Source: Cristatella mucedo (taxonomy: Eukaryota; Bryozoa; Phylactolaemata; Cristatellidae). From it: a DNA stretch of 63,000 nucleotides. This document shows, in pieces, positions 1 to 24,529 of the stretch (position 1 is the first letter of the stretch; every line of letters begins with the position of its first letter). The notes under the pieces were generated by a model, which was given only the letters and a program-made list of their open reading frames with translations, was not told where the DNA came from and did no database searches. The position numbers and the translations under genes were made by a program. Where the stretch lies: assembly GCA_009760855.2 (NCBI GenBank), contig WPIO01000006.1, positions 3,894,501 to 3,957,500 of the forward strand, in the 5' to 3' direction.

Positions 1-1205
1 GTAGTCTAGGTCATCCATTATCAATAGAACGCTTCTCTGCCAAAAAACTGTGTGTGCACAGTGCCCAGGAAAAGATTTAGTTCCCTTTCACGTGTTATGC
101 ACATGTTACGTTATAATAATAATAATAATAATTATTATTATTATTATTAATTATTATTATTATGGAATCTTCATAACGTTGGGCGAGATAGTTGTTGAGC
201 TTTATACCTTAACGTCAGAAGACCAGTCATCGTTTTTTGACTGCTAGATTCTAATATTTTCTGTAAATTCTCATGAAACAGCCCAGCGTTATCTGCAGTC
301 TCATCTAAATAGATATCTCTCTCGCCAATGATAAATATAAACTACCGTGTTTCCTGTGATGTGAGGTATACCGCTATTTCATCTGTGGCACAACATAATA
401 TTGATATCTGAACTCATATTAAATCCCACTTGTTAAAATATTCACCTGCAATACGTCAGAAATGCAGATGACAGCAAGAAGCAGTTTAAAAAGCTTCCAG
501 TTGCTATGTATCTCCAACAGTGCCTGGTGAACTTGAGTCACCACCCATTAATAGTTCATCCTTAAGTAGAAAGTAAGGTAATTTCACTCAAAAGAAGTAA
601 ACATCAAAATAGAGCCTTGTTAGATTAAAGCCAGGGCTAAAATAAAAAACCTCCTGCAAGTAAACAGCAAGCAGCATGTAGAACCAGATTATTTCGTGTT
701 GATCCTGTCTTAGCATACGGTCAAGCTACACAAGTAAAGGTTCGGTGCTGAAGACCCATGCGTTCAGAGTAGGCAAGAAATCTAAGCAGTCTAATCCGAA
801 AGATAACTACAAAAGAGTATCACATTGGTCACGGTGGCAGGCAGTGTGAAAAGCGCCACACAAGTCAGGCATGAATGGGATCTGGAGTGCGAGCATACCC
901 GAAACCGTGCTGCCAAGAGCATGTACACGAGAGATTTAATGTGGCTTCCTTTGTTACGATCTTCTTCGTTCAGCGATTCTCCTAGGGAATCACGACCATC
1001 CTCGTGAACTAAGAAGTTTTCTACAGGGCCACCGAACCGTGAAATCACAGCTGAATGCTCGCGGGCTGCTGTCGGTGGTGCTTGGGGGGGGGGCCACGAG
1101 ATGCCGGCATTCCCTGAAGCCCAAGACTCGCCACAATGGTGACCCAAGCATTCGAAAGCTCCGGGCTTGGCAGACCACCGAAGGCGTTCAGTGCGGTTTA
1201 CTCAC
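1..1205. other. Flanking region without a confident gene
   Basis: No exon can be supported here. Positions 51-180 look like a decayed LINE 3' tail followed by an ATT/AAT-rich run. A minus-strand reading between 1147 and 791 stays open, contains a run of ten C and has a plausible acceptor, but no acceptor joins the phase-0 donor of the candidate exon at 1206-1328, so it is not called. Confidence 0.4.
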
Positions 1206-1328
1206 TTGGAAGACTTTGAGGATGGATTCTCTCTTGTTTAAGAGGCCGATCTCATCGCGGAGAGCCTGCCTCAGGCTGTACTGGCCACCAAAGGAGCTGG
1301 CAGACGATAGCACATCTTTGTCGGGCTG
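1206..1328 (-). CDS. Candidate internal exon, unknown protein
   Basis: This is a 41-codon open segment on the minus strand. It is preceded by a pyrimidine-rich acceptor (TTTTTGTTACAG) and followed by a good donor (GTGAGT), with both borders in phase 0. The peptide is rich in Ser, Leu, Arg and Glu and includes DEIGLLNKRESIL, which could be helical. It lies downstream of the ubiquitin-like gene on the same strand, and the phases would allow a direct join to that gene's exon at 3249-3464. It could equally belong to another gene. The family is not recognised; the call rests on splice signals and phase only. Confidence 0.35.
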
Positions 1329-1724
1329 CTGTAACAAAAAGAGCCAAGGATCTCGGCACGCCTGGTTCGTGGTATGAATGCACCTTGAAGCACTACAGCC
1401 ACACAACACGGCCAGCCACAGACTTTTAAGGTGACAGCGCTGTAGTAGGATAGATTTTTAAAGAATTAAGATAACGCAACATTGCAATGCTGCTACTCTA
1501 CAATGCATATTGAAGACAAGTATCTTGATCAGCAATACAGTGAGCAAAGTATTAAGTGCAAAAATGTGCTTTGGCGCATGTAGTATGTAAAGCCACAGCA
1601 TTGCTGGAAAGCTGCCGTGCTAAGTCGTGGCCGCAAGGTCACGAGGTGGTGCTACTCCAGAATCATTACAAAGAATCGACATATAAAAATTTACTCAGAA
1701 ATACGTCATTTCTATTGCACCGTA

Positions 1725-1815
1725 ATAGAACTCAATGCAGCCTTACACATGCCGAAAGGCTGTAGCCCAAGACTTGGTAAAGGCAAGTATCTTACCCTTA
1801 GGCCGAACCAAGGAG
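1725..1815 (-). repeat. Degraded SINE-B copy
   Basis: The copy is reversed relative to the window. It keeps the remnants CACATGCCG, a GGCTGTAGCCC version of the GGGCTCGAGCCC B-box-like core, and a decayed tRNA-like head. It is more diverged than the copy at 25585-25735. Confidence 0.45.
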
Positions 1816-2157
1816 GCTTTTAACATAATCTTGGCTGTAAGTAGTCTGTCGCTTTCGAAATATTTTTTTTAGGGCCGACCGAACTCCGTGACCGATAGTC
1901 GACTGGTAGCTGAAGTGCACATTCTGGACCATAAGCCAAAGATTCCAAGGCACATTGGATCTCCTACCTATCTCGAACCGTTCGTGCCGAACTGCCTTGC
2001 AGCTTTTGTTTTTCATAGGCAGCAAGGCTGCAAGGATCGTCAGTTTTGGTATTACACTAGAAAAATTTAAGCACAACTGAAAATGGTGTCTTTAAGCATA
2101 AAATTGTGTGGAAACTATCAGAAGTTCGCTCTGTCACTGCAGCCCTTCTGAAACAAA

Positions 2158-2320
2158 TAGCTGATTTAGCAGCCTCATTTGTACAGTGGCAGAAGAGCCT
2201 TAACGGCTATCACCACCCCTTGCAGTTGGCAGTAAAGGATTGCCCACAGCAGGATTGGAACCCATGACCTCGGTCGTAAACAGCAAGCATCTTACCTCCT
2301 GGGGTATCACGGCCCTATTA
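2158..2320 (-). repeat. SINE-A copy, near full length
   Basis: Reverse-oriented copy. It starts with the 3' end (AGCTGATTTAGCAGCCTC), followed by the AAGAGCCTTAACGGCTATCACCAC block, the GGCGATCC-like block and the B-box region (ACCTCGGTCGT). It ends with the tRNA-like head ACCTCCTGGGGTAT. Confidence 0.75.
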
Positions 2321-2565
2321 TAGAATGCTACACCAGTCTACTCCAGAGGTATTGATTGACGAACATGAAACGTGTAGATTGCAATCTCTAAATGGGCTGG
2401 TTTCCAGGGCTTTTTTAGTGTGAGTAAGACCATGGTGGGCTGGATGACATTGAGGCACAATATTGTTACAACAAGACATCACAGAATTGATGAAAATGCA
2501 TGCAAATCCGTACCAGCACAATCCAAATATGTACTATATGCTGCAGTGTGCAATAAGTACCGTCG

Positions 2566-2571
2566 TTTTAT
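2566..2571 (-). terminator. Possible poly(A) signal AATAAA on the minus strand
   Basis: TTTATT on the plus strand reads AATAAA on the minus strand, about 680 bases downstream of the ubiquitin-like exon. It could end that transcript, but a final coding exon between here and 3249 was not established. Confidence 0.2.
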
Positions 2572-2599
2572 TTAATATACTGGGAGGTGCTCGCTCTTC

Positions 2600-2736
2600 A
2601 TGATTAAGGTCCTGCAAATTCAAATTCAAATTCTGCAGTTGGGCGATTCTTTATTGCCAACTGCAAGCAGTGGTGATAGCCAATAAGGCTCTGCTGCTGC
2701 TACACGAAGGAGATTGATAAATCAGTTAACATTTAT
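2600..2736 (+). repeat. SINE-A copy, diverged
   Basis: Forward copy with a degraded head (TTCAAATTCAAATTCTGCAG). It has a recognisable GGGCGATTCTTTATTGCCA block, GTGGTGATAGCC, and the end AATCAGTTAACATTTATT. Confidence 0.65.
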
Positions 2737-3248
2737 TAGATTGATTATCCTAGAGCCATACATTGTTATGACATCACACAAAAATCTCTACATAATGAAT
2801 GATGCCCACAAGCTTTTTTTTTTTAAAGCAAATTGCATAGAAATTCTTCATTCAATGAGAATAATGCAAGTGGTAAGATGTTCTGTAAAACGTGATTTGT
2901 GAAGTGTTGAGGCCAAAACCATTTTGTTCAAAGCATTTTAAAAGAGCTTAACAACAAAAAAATATATTTTTAGAAGCTCTGAATGGAAACCTTTTGAATT
3001 ATGCATATGACAAAAAGCGATCTGATTCCTGCATGAAATATAAAGGCTTTTGAATATATGCCATTTAGTGTATTATCTGATTCAGAATACAGTTGCATAT
3101 GCATTTTCCCATAAAACTAAAGAGACCGGGGAGGTTAAACTCACACCCAACCAAGCTTCTAGTTTTATGCTATGTGTATAGATTTAAACCTGCGGATCTG
3201 CTATCAAAGCGCCTAACGAACTTCAAAATGAAAACTGAAAACACTTAC

Positions 3249-5855
3249 CTCTTCCGGCCCTGCTGATAGTGGTGCTATGGTAATCACCGCACTACTCATG
3301 ATTTTGTAATCGTCCAGTGTCAAGCTGTCGTTCAAATACTGGCCATCAAATTTGAGCCGGAACTGGTAGTCATCGTTTCCAATGTCGTACAGCAAGTGTA
3401 AAAGCCGAGCCCTCACTCTCGCTATGGTGTAGTGAGACTCGACGACAGCTGTGAAGGTCCGTTTCTAAAAAATTTTAAGAAAACCATGGTAATACTTTGT
3501 CCATAAGACCAAATAGCGACTGAGATTGAAAATTTGGATACACCCTTTGCTAGCTGGTATAACAGAGATCAATCGCCATTCATCATTGATTCCGAATTCT
3601 CTGAATCAAAGAAAAGTTTGTCAAGAGGTTTCCACAAACTGCCAAAGAGCCAGTCAGATCTCACAAGAGTCAGCAAGGGTTTATGAGAAATGCTGCTAAA
3701 AAACTAACGACTACATTTACAACACAAATCAAGCACACACACACACACTTACACACACGCGCGCACTCAATAAAGAGAGCTAGAGTCTGTGCACTAGACT
3801 TGCAGAGATGCCTGTCTCGCTAGAGACATACATTTTAAGTCAGGCTGTACAGTCAGTTTAATAAACACCGAGTCCAGGTCTCTTGCCAACAGTCATATGA
3901 CTTCATAAAAGTCATATAACTTAACTCTTGCTAAAGTTATCCATTTTTCGTTGGTTTTTAATTATCGGCATGAGTGATAAGCTCTAAAGCAATAGGTCCT
4001 TCACTCTCTCTCCTCCAATCCCTTCTCAAATGCCTCCTCTAATCCAGCTATGGGTCTGTCTCTATGGTTGCTTGCTTTACTGACTTGCTTCCCGTCTCTC
4101 TCCTCCAAGCTCCATCACTTGTACTCATCTTCTGCTTTTCTCGTTACATTAAGACCAATGTTAAAAAGTGCATCTATAGCCGGACACACGCTCTCGGTAC
4201 CTCTTGGTGCCACTCAGCATGGACTTTACGATAACAGCATTGTCAGTACCTGAGAGATATTATCGTCATCTGCTGCCGTCGGATGGGGAGCACGATTCGA
4301 GCAGGAGCTCGCACGCTGCACCCAGCATCCCTGCTTGGTGAGCTGGCGCTCACATGAAAGCCAGACGGCAAGAGGAGACCTATTAGCCCTATGTTTGTGT
4401 GTCACCATCCCAGGGCAAGAGCTGGCCCTACTCACTGCTCTGTCTATGCTATTCCAGATTTCTCCAGCCATTCTGATTCGGCTTTATACAGAAGGTACGG
4501 CTTAATAATTTTGAGAGGGACGAAATTGATTAGGTAAGAGACTATGGAGTCTATGGAGCACAGGAGAAAAGAATGAAGAGGGCCTAACCAAGTCCTGCTG
4601 TGCAGGCAGGAAGCTATGCAGCTTGAGATCTGCAAAGTAGAAGGTCATGTGCCAATAGTCTTAAGACTTGCACATGGAATAGTGAGCTCTTTTGTGGATG
4701 CTAATCTCGGGTCCATAGGCGTTATGTAGGCTTCGGGTGCTTAGTTACTGGTTTGGCCTAGGGAATAAGGTGCTCACCATTGATGACCGAGGTGGTTGGT
4801 TCCTAGCCCTTTGGGATGTGTGAAGCACCTGGATAGAGATTAAGTTCTCTTAGGGTGCAATATGAATAAATTATAAATAAAAATAAAAATATAAAAATAT
4901 ATATATATTACAGACAAATAGCTTGGGGCCAGATCCGAGCGGAAGTTAGAGGTAAGGCAATTGAATTTTTAAATTGAGGTGCCATTATCTAGTATTGAGA
5001 TTCAGGGAGCTACAAATGGTTGGCAAATCAGGTAAAACACTATATGAAATACTTACTCGCCTGTCTTCAAAGAGTGATCTACATGATCGAGCTGCAGTCA
5101 CCGACCCCGTTTAAGGCTAGAAAATTAACTATCTGGGCCGTTTCCAAGTTCAAAGGAAGGTTAAGGGTCACGGGACAGCGAGACGTTGTTTATGCATTAC
5201 TTTTTCCATTGAAAATATAGGGTCAGCATAAGTCCAAGTTTGAGTGTTACACAATACAGAGTTGATGAGAGCACTATTTTGAATAAATTTAAAAGCTATT
5301 AATTAAATTAGCCAGGGAATGATTAGAAATCGTGCTTCTTCTGTATTGCTTCTGATATCGACATAGCCAATCTCATTCGTAAAAAGGCTGTGGATTGCCA
5401 ATCCTCCAAACTTCATCCAAACCCTCTCGCCACCATTCTTCCACTATTTCTTACCTTACTCTTTCAGCCCTTCTTAACTTCAGCCACTCTGTCTCGTCCT
5501 TCTATGAGTCTCACCTAACATCTTTCCCTCTAAGTCTCATCTGTCTCCTGGTTCTTTGTCTGCTCTCGCTCCCCCATTCTGCCCCATCTCTAATACACCG
5601 CTATACTATAGGGGCCATGATAGCCAAGGAGGTAAGGTGCTTTTTCATCCCACCGAAGTCGTGGGTTCGAATCCTGCAGTGGGCGATTCCTTATTGCCAA
5701 CTGCATGCTGTGGTGATAGCCATTAAGGCTCTTCTACTGCTATACAAATGAGGCTGTTAAATGAGATACATATTTTTTTTTACGTCTTCAATGATCTCTC
5801 TTTTTCTCTGTTCCTCTTGCCCCTCTCCTTCCTCCCCTCTCTCTTTCCTTCCCCC

Positions 5856-5886
<31 letters not shown>

Positions 5887-7199
5887 ATTTTTCTCTTGTT
5901 CTCTTTATCTCTCTTGTTTGTCTCTATATATCTGCATCTCTCCATGTATCCGGTGTCTTTCTAAAGTAAATTAATGACTGAAAAGTCGGCAGATTCAACA
6001 GCCTAGTTTATATAGCAACAGAAGAGCCTTAGAGGTGATTAACGCCTCGCATGAGGCAATTAAAGATTGCCTGCTGTAGGATTCAAATCCACAACAAAGG
6101 TCATAAAATAAGAGCACCTTGCCTCAGGACTAAGACTTAGGGGATTCTCTCTCTCTCTCTCTTTTCTCTGTCTTTCTCCATCTACCTTGACGAATCGTGC
6201 TTAGCCTGAGGGATATTGATAACATTTATATTTAATTACTCTTAAATTTTCAATATCATATTTTTATGATACTTTAATGATAAAATAGCAGGTATTTTAG
6301 TGTAAAGCGGGGTTACAGGAGCTGGGTAAAAAGTAAAAGTGAAGGTTAGCTGAATCACGAGCCTCATTTATATAAAGGCAGAAGAGCCTTAGTGGCTATT
6401 ACTACCGCTTGCAGTGGGCAATACATAATTTATTTCCCGCTTCAGGACTCGAACATAAGACCTCGGTCGCGAAGTGCGAAGACCTTACCTATAGGCTATG
6501 ACACAGGTGTGGGTATGGTATTTCGAGGTAACAATATCCTGGGCTGAGAGCAGACAGGCACGTCTCTTTATAGTCTAAATGCCCTAGATCTTCACAAAAC
6601 CAAATTATCTGGCTCAACGTATGTAGGAAGCTCCAGATTTGCGAAGGTTTTTGAAACATTTGACACTTTGACCCTAACCGATATCGAGATGTGACTCGAG
6701 AGGGGGGGGGGGCTCGGCAGACACTAGAAATCCTGGCCGATAAATCCAAGAGCTTAGTTTTGTTATAACCAAACATTAAAAACCTATCTGTTGGAGTCAA
6801 TGGATTGCATCAACCCGAAATCACAAGTGATCTTTCCGCGGGTAATGGCAAAATCGCCGTGTTCGTTGCACAGGTGATGGGCGGAGCTATGCTGAAGTGA
6901 GAAACAGATAACTTTCAGCTCCACGGCTCTCGCTTTGCTTCAAACAGCTAAGACTACTGAAAGAAATAGTAAGGTGATATCGCAGTGCCCTCGAGTAGTG
7001 ACGCAGTAATGAGTAGCCGAGTGGCAGACACTCGCAATTAACGTGGAGTGCTGCTGCACTACCGACAAGAATGATTAAAATAGATTTTTTAGCGATTGAG
7101 CACAAAAATAAAATAGTGAAATGCTTCTGCATATTTATGCTGCAACGATTATTTAGTTTCACTTACAGGAAAGACCTTGCTTTGGAAGTATAATATCAT
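3249..7199 (-). CDS. Ubiquitin-like-domain protein, N-terminal part (two exons)
   Basis: Two minus-strand exons: 7167-7199 (start codon, 11 codons) and 3249-3464 (72 codons). Both junctions are GT-AG in phase 0. The joined 83-residue N-terminus begins MILYFQSKVFP and has the order of a ubiquitin fold: two short beta strands, a helix (TIARVRARLLHLLYDI), a strand (QFRLKFDGQYL), then LTLDDYKIMSSAVITIAPL, which fits the ubiquitin L-x-D-Y-x-I turn and last strand. There is no LRGG end, so it would be a built-in ubiquitin-like domain rather than a conjugated modifier. The exact family is not recognised. Its start faces PSMC2 across about 590 bases. The exon at 1206-1328 may continue it; the C-terminus was not found. 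Confidence 0.65.
4748..4880 (+). repeat. SINE-B copy
   Basis: The tRNA-like head reads TTTGGCCTAGGGAATAAGGTGCTC. It is followed by a decayed B box and the shared tail GAAGCACCTGGATAGAGATT, TTCTCTTAGGGTGCAAT, and an AATAAA-rich end. Confidence 0.65.
5606..5775 (+). repeat. SINE-A copy with intact B-box core
   Basis: Forward copy. The head CATGATAGCCAAGGAGGTAAGGTGC is followed by GTGGGTTCGAATCCTGCAGT, a perfect RNA polymerase III B box (GGTTCGAATCC). The conserved body GGCGATTCCTTATTGCCA follows, then the terminal CTATACAAATGAGGCTGTTAAAT and a T run. Confidence 0.75.
5820..5886 (+). repeat. Pyrimidine tract with (CT)n
   Basis: C/T-rich block ending in a pure (CT)n run at about 5852-5882, directly downstream of a SINE-A copy. 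Confidence 0.8.
5985..6140 (-). repeat. SINE-A copy
   Basis: Reverse copy: AACAGCCTAGTTTATATAG, GCAGAAGAGCCTTAGAGG, GATTGCCTGCTGTAGGATTCAAATCC (B box complement), then the head TTGCCTCAGGACTAAG. Confidence 0.6.
6350..6512 (-). repeat. SINE-A copy
   Basis: Reverse copy, 0.2 kb after the previous one: CATTTATATAAAGGCAGAAGAGCC, TGGCTATTACTACCGCTTGC, a damaged B box with ACCTCGGTCGC, and the head TTACCTATAGGCTATGACA. Confidence 0.65.
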
Positions 7200-7792
7200 T
7201 CTGCCGTCGGTGCCGTGGTAACTAATGGCGCCTCACCCGAACAACACCTATCTATAATGGCTCCGCTACAATTGTAGTACAAATCCAGATTCTTCTGAAC
7301 AACCGCTTAAATTTATTCTAATAAATTCAATAATATTTATTTTATGCAAAATTATTATTTAAAATTTAGAGTAACATGAAGTCATTCATGTACTCCGAAA
7401 GAGCGTTAAAGCCTTAGACGACTGTTTACTGCTCGTCCTATCAGCTGCCATCGATGGAATCAGACATTGTTTGCAGCCCGAACTAGTTAACCTGCATATT
7501 CTAATGACTTCCAGTGGCCCACAAAATCTGTGCAGCAAGATTCCGTGTTTTAATTCTATTAATTATCTTAAATTTTTCTGAAGGGATTACATGTAGCTTC
7601 CAAATACTGCATCGCGACCTAGGAAGTCAGCGTCAAGCCGGAAGTCGCCAGCTAAACTCATGTCTCCGCAGCCACTAGCAGTCGTAACGTCACATCCGAT
7701 GAAAATCTCGCGATCGTGCGAGAGTCTGCGAGGTCGTTACAGCGTAATGCGTTTGTTACTTATTTTGTTTCTGTAGTCGTTTGGCTCGGTAA
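7200..7792. promoter_or_regulatory. Divergent promoter region of the UBL gene and PSMC2
   Basis: The minus-strand start codon at 7199 and the plus-strand start codon at 7793 are 593 bases apart. The PSMC2-proximal side carries CCGGAAGT (ETS-type) at 7638-7645, ACGTCA (CRE half-site) at 7687-7692 and TCTCGCGA at 7706-7713, a motif known from housekeeping promoters. No TATA box is obvious. Whether one shared promoter or two separate ones are used cannot be told from sequence. Confidence 0.5.
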
Positions 7793-21058
<13,266 letters not shown>

Positions 21059-21141
21059 AACACTGATGCCTTTCGGGCATGGCTATGTGTTGGCTGGCTA
21101 CCTTGCTAATTCAGTAGTTTTATTCAGCAGTTTATAAAAAC

Positions 21142-21147
21142 AATAAA
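21142..21147 (+). terminator. PSMC2 poly(A) signal AATAAA
   Basis: AATAAA 84 bases after the stop codon, followed by a T/G-rich stretch (ATGTGCCTTCTTTATT) suited to the downstream cleavage element. Confidence 0.75.
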
Positions 21148-21249
21148 CGAGATTATATATCACATGTGCCTTCTTTATTCAAATCGAACAGAGTTTAATC
21201 TTGCTAGTGCACGATGAAAGTTACAGTCCATCTGATGCGAAATAAATAT

Positions 21250-21400
21250 ATATTTCATTTGTATAGCGCCATAAGAGAACTTAATCTCTATTCAGGCGCT
21301 TCACATATGCCACGGGGCTCGAGCCCACGACCTCGGCCAAACCTTGGCTGGGGCGAGCACCGTAACCACTACTGGGCCAGACCAGCTCGGCATGAGTGTG
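21250..21400 (-). repeat. SINE-B copy, well preserved
   Basis: Reverse copy: TTTGTATAGCGCC, AGAGAACTTAATCTCTATTC, GGCGCTTCACATATGCC, GGGGCTCGAGCCC, ACGACCTCGG. The tRNA-like head is near ACTGGGCCAGACC. Confidence 0.8.
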
Positions 21401-22274
21401 TACATGCTTGATGGGGTTTTACTTGATGCTGATCTGTTCTCAGTCTAAAGTCTGTGGCAGATGACTGGACAATAAAAAAAAACCAGTAAATGCACGGCCG
21501 GAATTTCGTACTTGTGGAGCCCAAGGCAAATAGAGCTAAATTCAGAGAGTGATATTGCTAATTTATCCAGCATGCCCAATGGTCGAGTCTAAGGTGTGGC
21601 TACACCCAGGAAAGCTTGGCCAACTCATCTAGGTCGAGTGTCGGTAAATTCAATCTTAAGTGCAAGGATGCCCCTTTAGTCAGCACCACCACTCACTCTG
21701 TCACGATACTGCTGTCTGTTGCATTGGCCGTCTTCCAAGCTACTCTGGACCAGATCCATGCCCTCATCTGCCTTCAAGGACCCCTTGTCTAAGCTGAGAT
21801 TAAGTGTCTCCTGCCCTCATTGTCACCGAGGTCTCTCGAAGTAAATGTGACGTGCCCAACTTAATATTTATCTGGAGGAAGTTATTGTTCACCGTGGTAG
21901 CTGAAACCGAGAGGGAAGTGGTCCACTAAACTCTAACGCTTGGTTTGTATTGCTGGCTTCGTCCAGATTTAGGGTAACACGGACCTGTCACAAGGTTCAC
22001 GGTTTGCTTGCCAGCCATGCTCACTCAGTAGGGGGGCGCAATTGAGCAATCAATAAGTAATGTCGCCAGTACAAACGAAGCTGTGATCGAACTGCAGATG
22101 CTAGATTTCGGAAGTTACGAATCTGCATGACCGTCGGTTCACCCGTACTAGTTCCTTACTTGTCCGGCTGCTCTTTGCTGTTACTTCTTTGATGCCTTGC
22201 TACTTCTCTCTTGTACGATTGCCGACATCAAGGGAAAACTCGAGAGTAAAGTTTAGCATGACTCAATATATATA

Positions 22275-22345
22275 TAATTCATTTATATATATAGCGCCCC
22301 AAGAGAACTTAACCTCTATATAGGCGCTTCACATATGCCTATGAA
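22275..22345 (-). repeat. SINE-B 3' tail fragment
   Basis: Only the shared tail is left: ATATAGCGCCCCAAGAGAAC then GGCGCTTCACATATGCC. Confidence 0.65.
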
Positions 22346-22429
22346 TCGTGCCTTCACATATGCATATGAATAAACACACAGCTGTTAGAGGACGTCGATT
22401 CTTCGGAGTCAACATTCATGATAGCAGCG

Positions 22430-23650
22430 ATAAAACAACAATCTTGTTCACATATTTGGTTCGTGCACTGCTCTCGACATGATCGAATCAATGAAACACC
22501 ATTTGAGTGTTTTTGGAATAGCAATGGAGAGGGATTCTGTGGGATTTATTCAGGACGGCACTATAGTAAATAAGGAATGCATTAGCCAATGTCAGTTCTG
22601 GTTAAACCATGATCTGCACCTCGGAGTATATGACACATAGTACAAGAAGAGGACTGACATGGACTATTTAAACTTGGATAGTGACGATATTGATGAAACG
22701 GACAATTTTGAAGCAGGTACGGATTGGGAAGTGATCAGCAACGGTACATTACGTCGATTACCACGATCTGCTCGCGAAATCCCGCAAGCTTGTCGAATTA
22801 ATAAAAAAAACTTCAAAATAATGTTATTTTATTCAAAGTAAAAGCTTAATTCGGACGCGAGATTTGCCTTGACGTGAAGACTGGAACTCCGTCCCAACAA
22901 TGCTAGAGCCGCTACTAAAGACAGAAGTCGTCATCCGCGAGACACTAACCGAATTCAGGGCACTAGAAAGGATTTGAGACATTGGATGTTGACGCTTTCA
23001 AAACTCTTCTGAAGGCAATGTAATAATAGTAATAATAGTTTGATATAGTGCTCTCAGAGAAGTCAGAGAAAGTTGAGAAGACGCGATGTTGATGAGTGCT
23101 GAAACAATTCTAGAATTCATGTTCAACAAGCTCTCTAACCTGCATAATTGCATTAGTATCAAGCTCATGGAAAATCTGGTATTGCTTTGAAGAGCGATTG
23201 AACAAGGATGTCATGAACCTCTTTCGCAGTCCCAAAGATCCATCTGTCGCTCCGTCAAAAACTACGCTAAATTTGGCAGTAAATCTAGCGTCTCGTCTAT
23301 TTGGAGTACAAGAGGTAGAAGTAGTCGTCGTCGTCAAATGATCACGAAAGTGTGGACTAGTCTCAAAGACGAATTGAATATGTTGCTTCAAAAAAATGGA
23401 TCATCAATTGCAGTCGGAGGAAGAGACCGTTTTAAATGGCTCAAGTTCGACTTCATGCTCTCCAGGAACTCTGGCCAGCACACTGAAAAATCTACAGAAA
23501 TTGGAATCCATTAAACCAACGTCAAAGGACATTGAAAGTTTTTTCGGTCTGTACGAATTTCTGTACAAAATTAAGATCGCGTCTCTCAGACAAGTCGCTT
23601 AATGCACTTGTACTTTTGAAATATTATTGTAAGTAAAAATGTTATGTTTG
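22430..23650 (+). mobile_element. Degraded hAT-family transposase
   Basis: Forward remnant read across several frame breaks. In order: a DG-containing core segment (DSVGFIQDGTIV); the NHDLHLGVYD segment equivalent to the conserved NHALHLAV block of hAT transposases, followed by a stop and an acidic Asp-rich linker; a region like the LDVKT block; then a C-terminal hAT dimerisation segment PTSKDIESFF and, one frame over, LSDKSLNALVLLKYYCK. Frameshifts and an in-frame stop make it a fossil. No terminal inverted repeats or 8-bp target duplications were confirmed. Confidence 0.7.
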
Positions 23651-23819
23651 GAACTTATCACAAAATATTATAATAAAACGATGTTCATCACAAAGGATAT
23701 TTATTGAGTGTAAAATTAGTGGAAAAACCAGTAAAACAGTTAACAGCCTTCATGAAAATTGAAAACAATAAACTGTCGTTCAAAAATGACTTATTCTTCA
23801 GAAACCCTAATCTACACGG

Positions 23820-24175
23820 ACTCAAGTGTTCTGATTTTAAGTGATGTTTCACGAGACGACCGCATCAGCTCCACTGTCAAGTCTGTCTACTTTTTGCTAT
23901 GTATGCTTTTGCATGACCTGCTTAGACAGGGATACCATAACCAAGTTAATCCATCGTCTGTGACATCCCGTCTCGACTTCTGTTACTCACAACTTCTACG
24001 TTTTCCGGCCTGTGCAACAAGACGCCTACAGTACGTGCAAAACTGTGTGAATCGTCCTTTGTGTGCTTACGAGTGCAGACACTGCATTTTATCATTAAGC
24101 AATTGGCGAATTTCCTTACCAACAACCGCCGAGTGCCTAGAAAGACGTCCAGTTCTCTTGTAGGGTGCTGTACGA
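23820..24175 (+). mobile_element. LINE reverse-transcriptase fragment
   Basis: Forward remnant with VTSRLDFCYSQLLRFPACAT then RRLQYVQNC, parallel to the fragment at 18860-19080. It jumps directly to the 3' region (NRPLCAYECRHCILS), so an internal deletion of the element is likely. Confidence 0.7.
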
Positions 24176-24529
24176 ATGTCTTACTATTGTCTTATTATTG
24201 CTACTGTTATTAGTACAAGAGCCGGCAGCAGGCATGAAAGTGGTGGTGGTGGTGGTGCACGGACAGCATCTAGACTGCCACAGAAGGAAGGCATCATCCC
24301 CTTCGGACGAGGCCCTGGACTCAGCACTCGCTTGCTTGACTTGTACCGAGCCACCATTCCGCAATAAAGCGCCCCATCCATAATCATCAACAGCTACTTT
24401 GAGGGCAGCTGGCAGACAGCGGTGGCCCACTCGGTTGCACAGTCAGCCCGTGCAACTGCATCGCTGCTCGTGGATGCTTTTCTGGAACGGTGCTCGCCGA
24501 GCACTGGCTGTGCCACCAGCCAGTGTGTG

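Noticed and set aside
791-1147. 118-codon minus-strand frame
   Set aside because: No acceptor gives a frame compatible with the nearest upstream donor, and the frame depends on a C homopolymer. No family similarity recognised.
22659-22841. 60-codon acidic plus-strand frame as an independent small gene
   Set aside because: It is the Asp-rich linker of the hAT transposase fossil, downstream of an in-frame stop.
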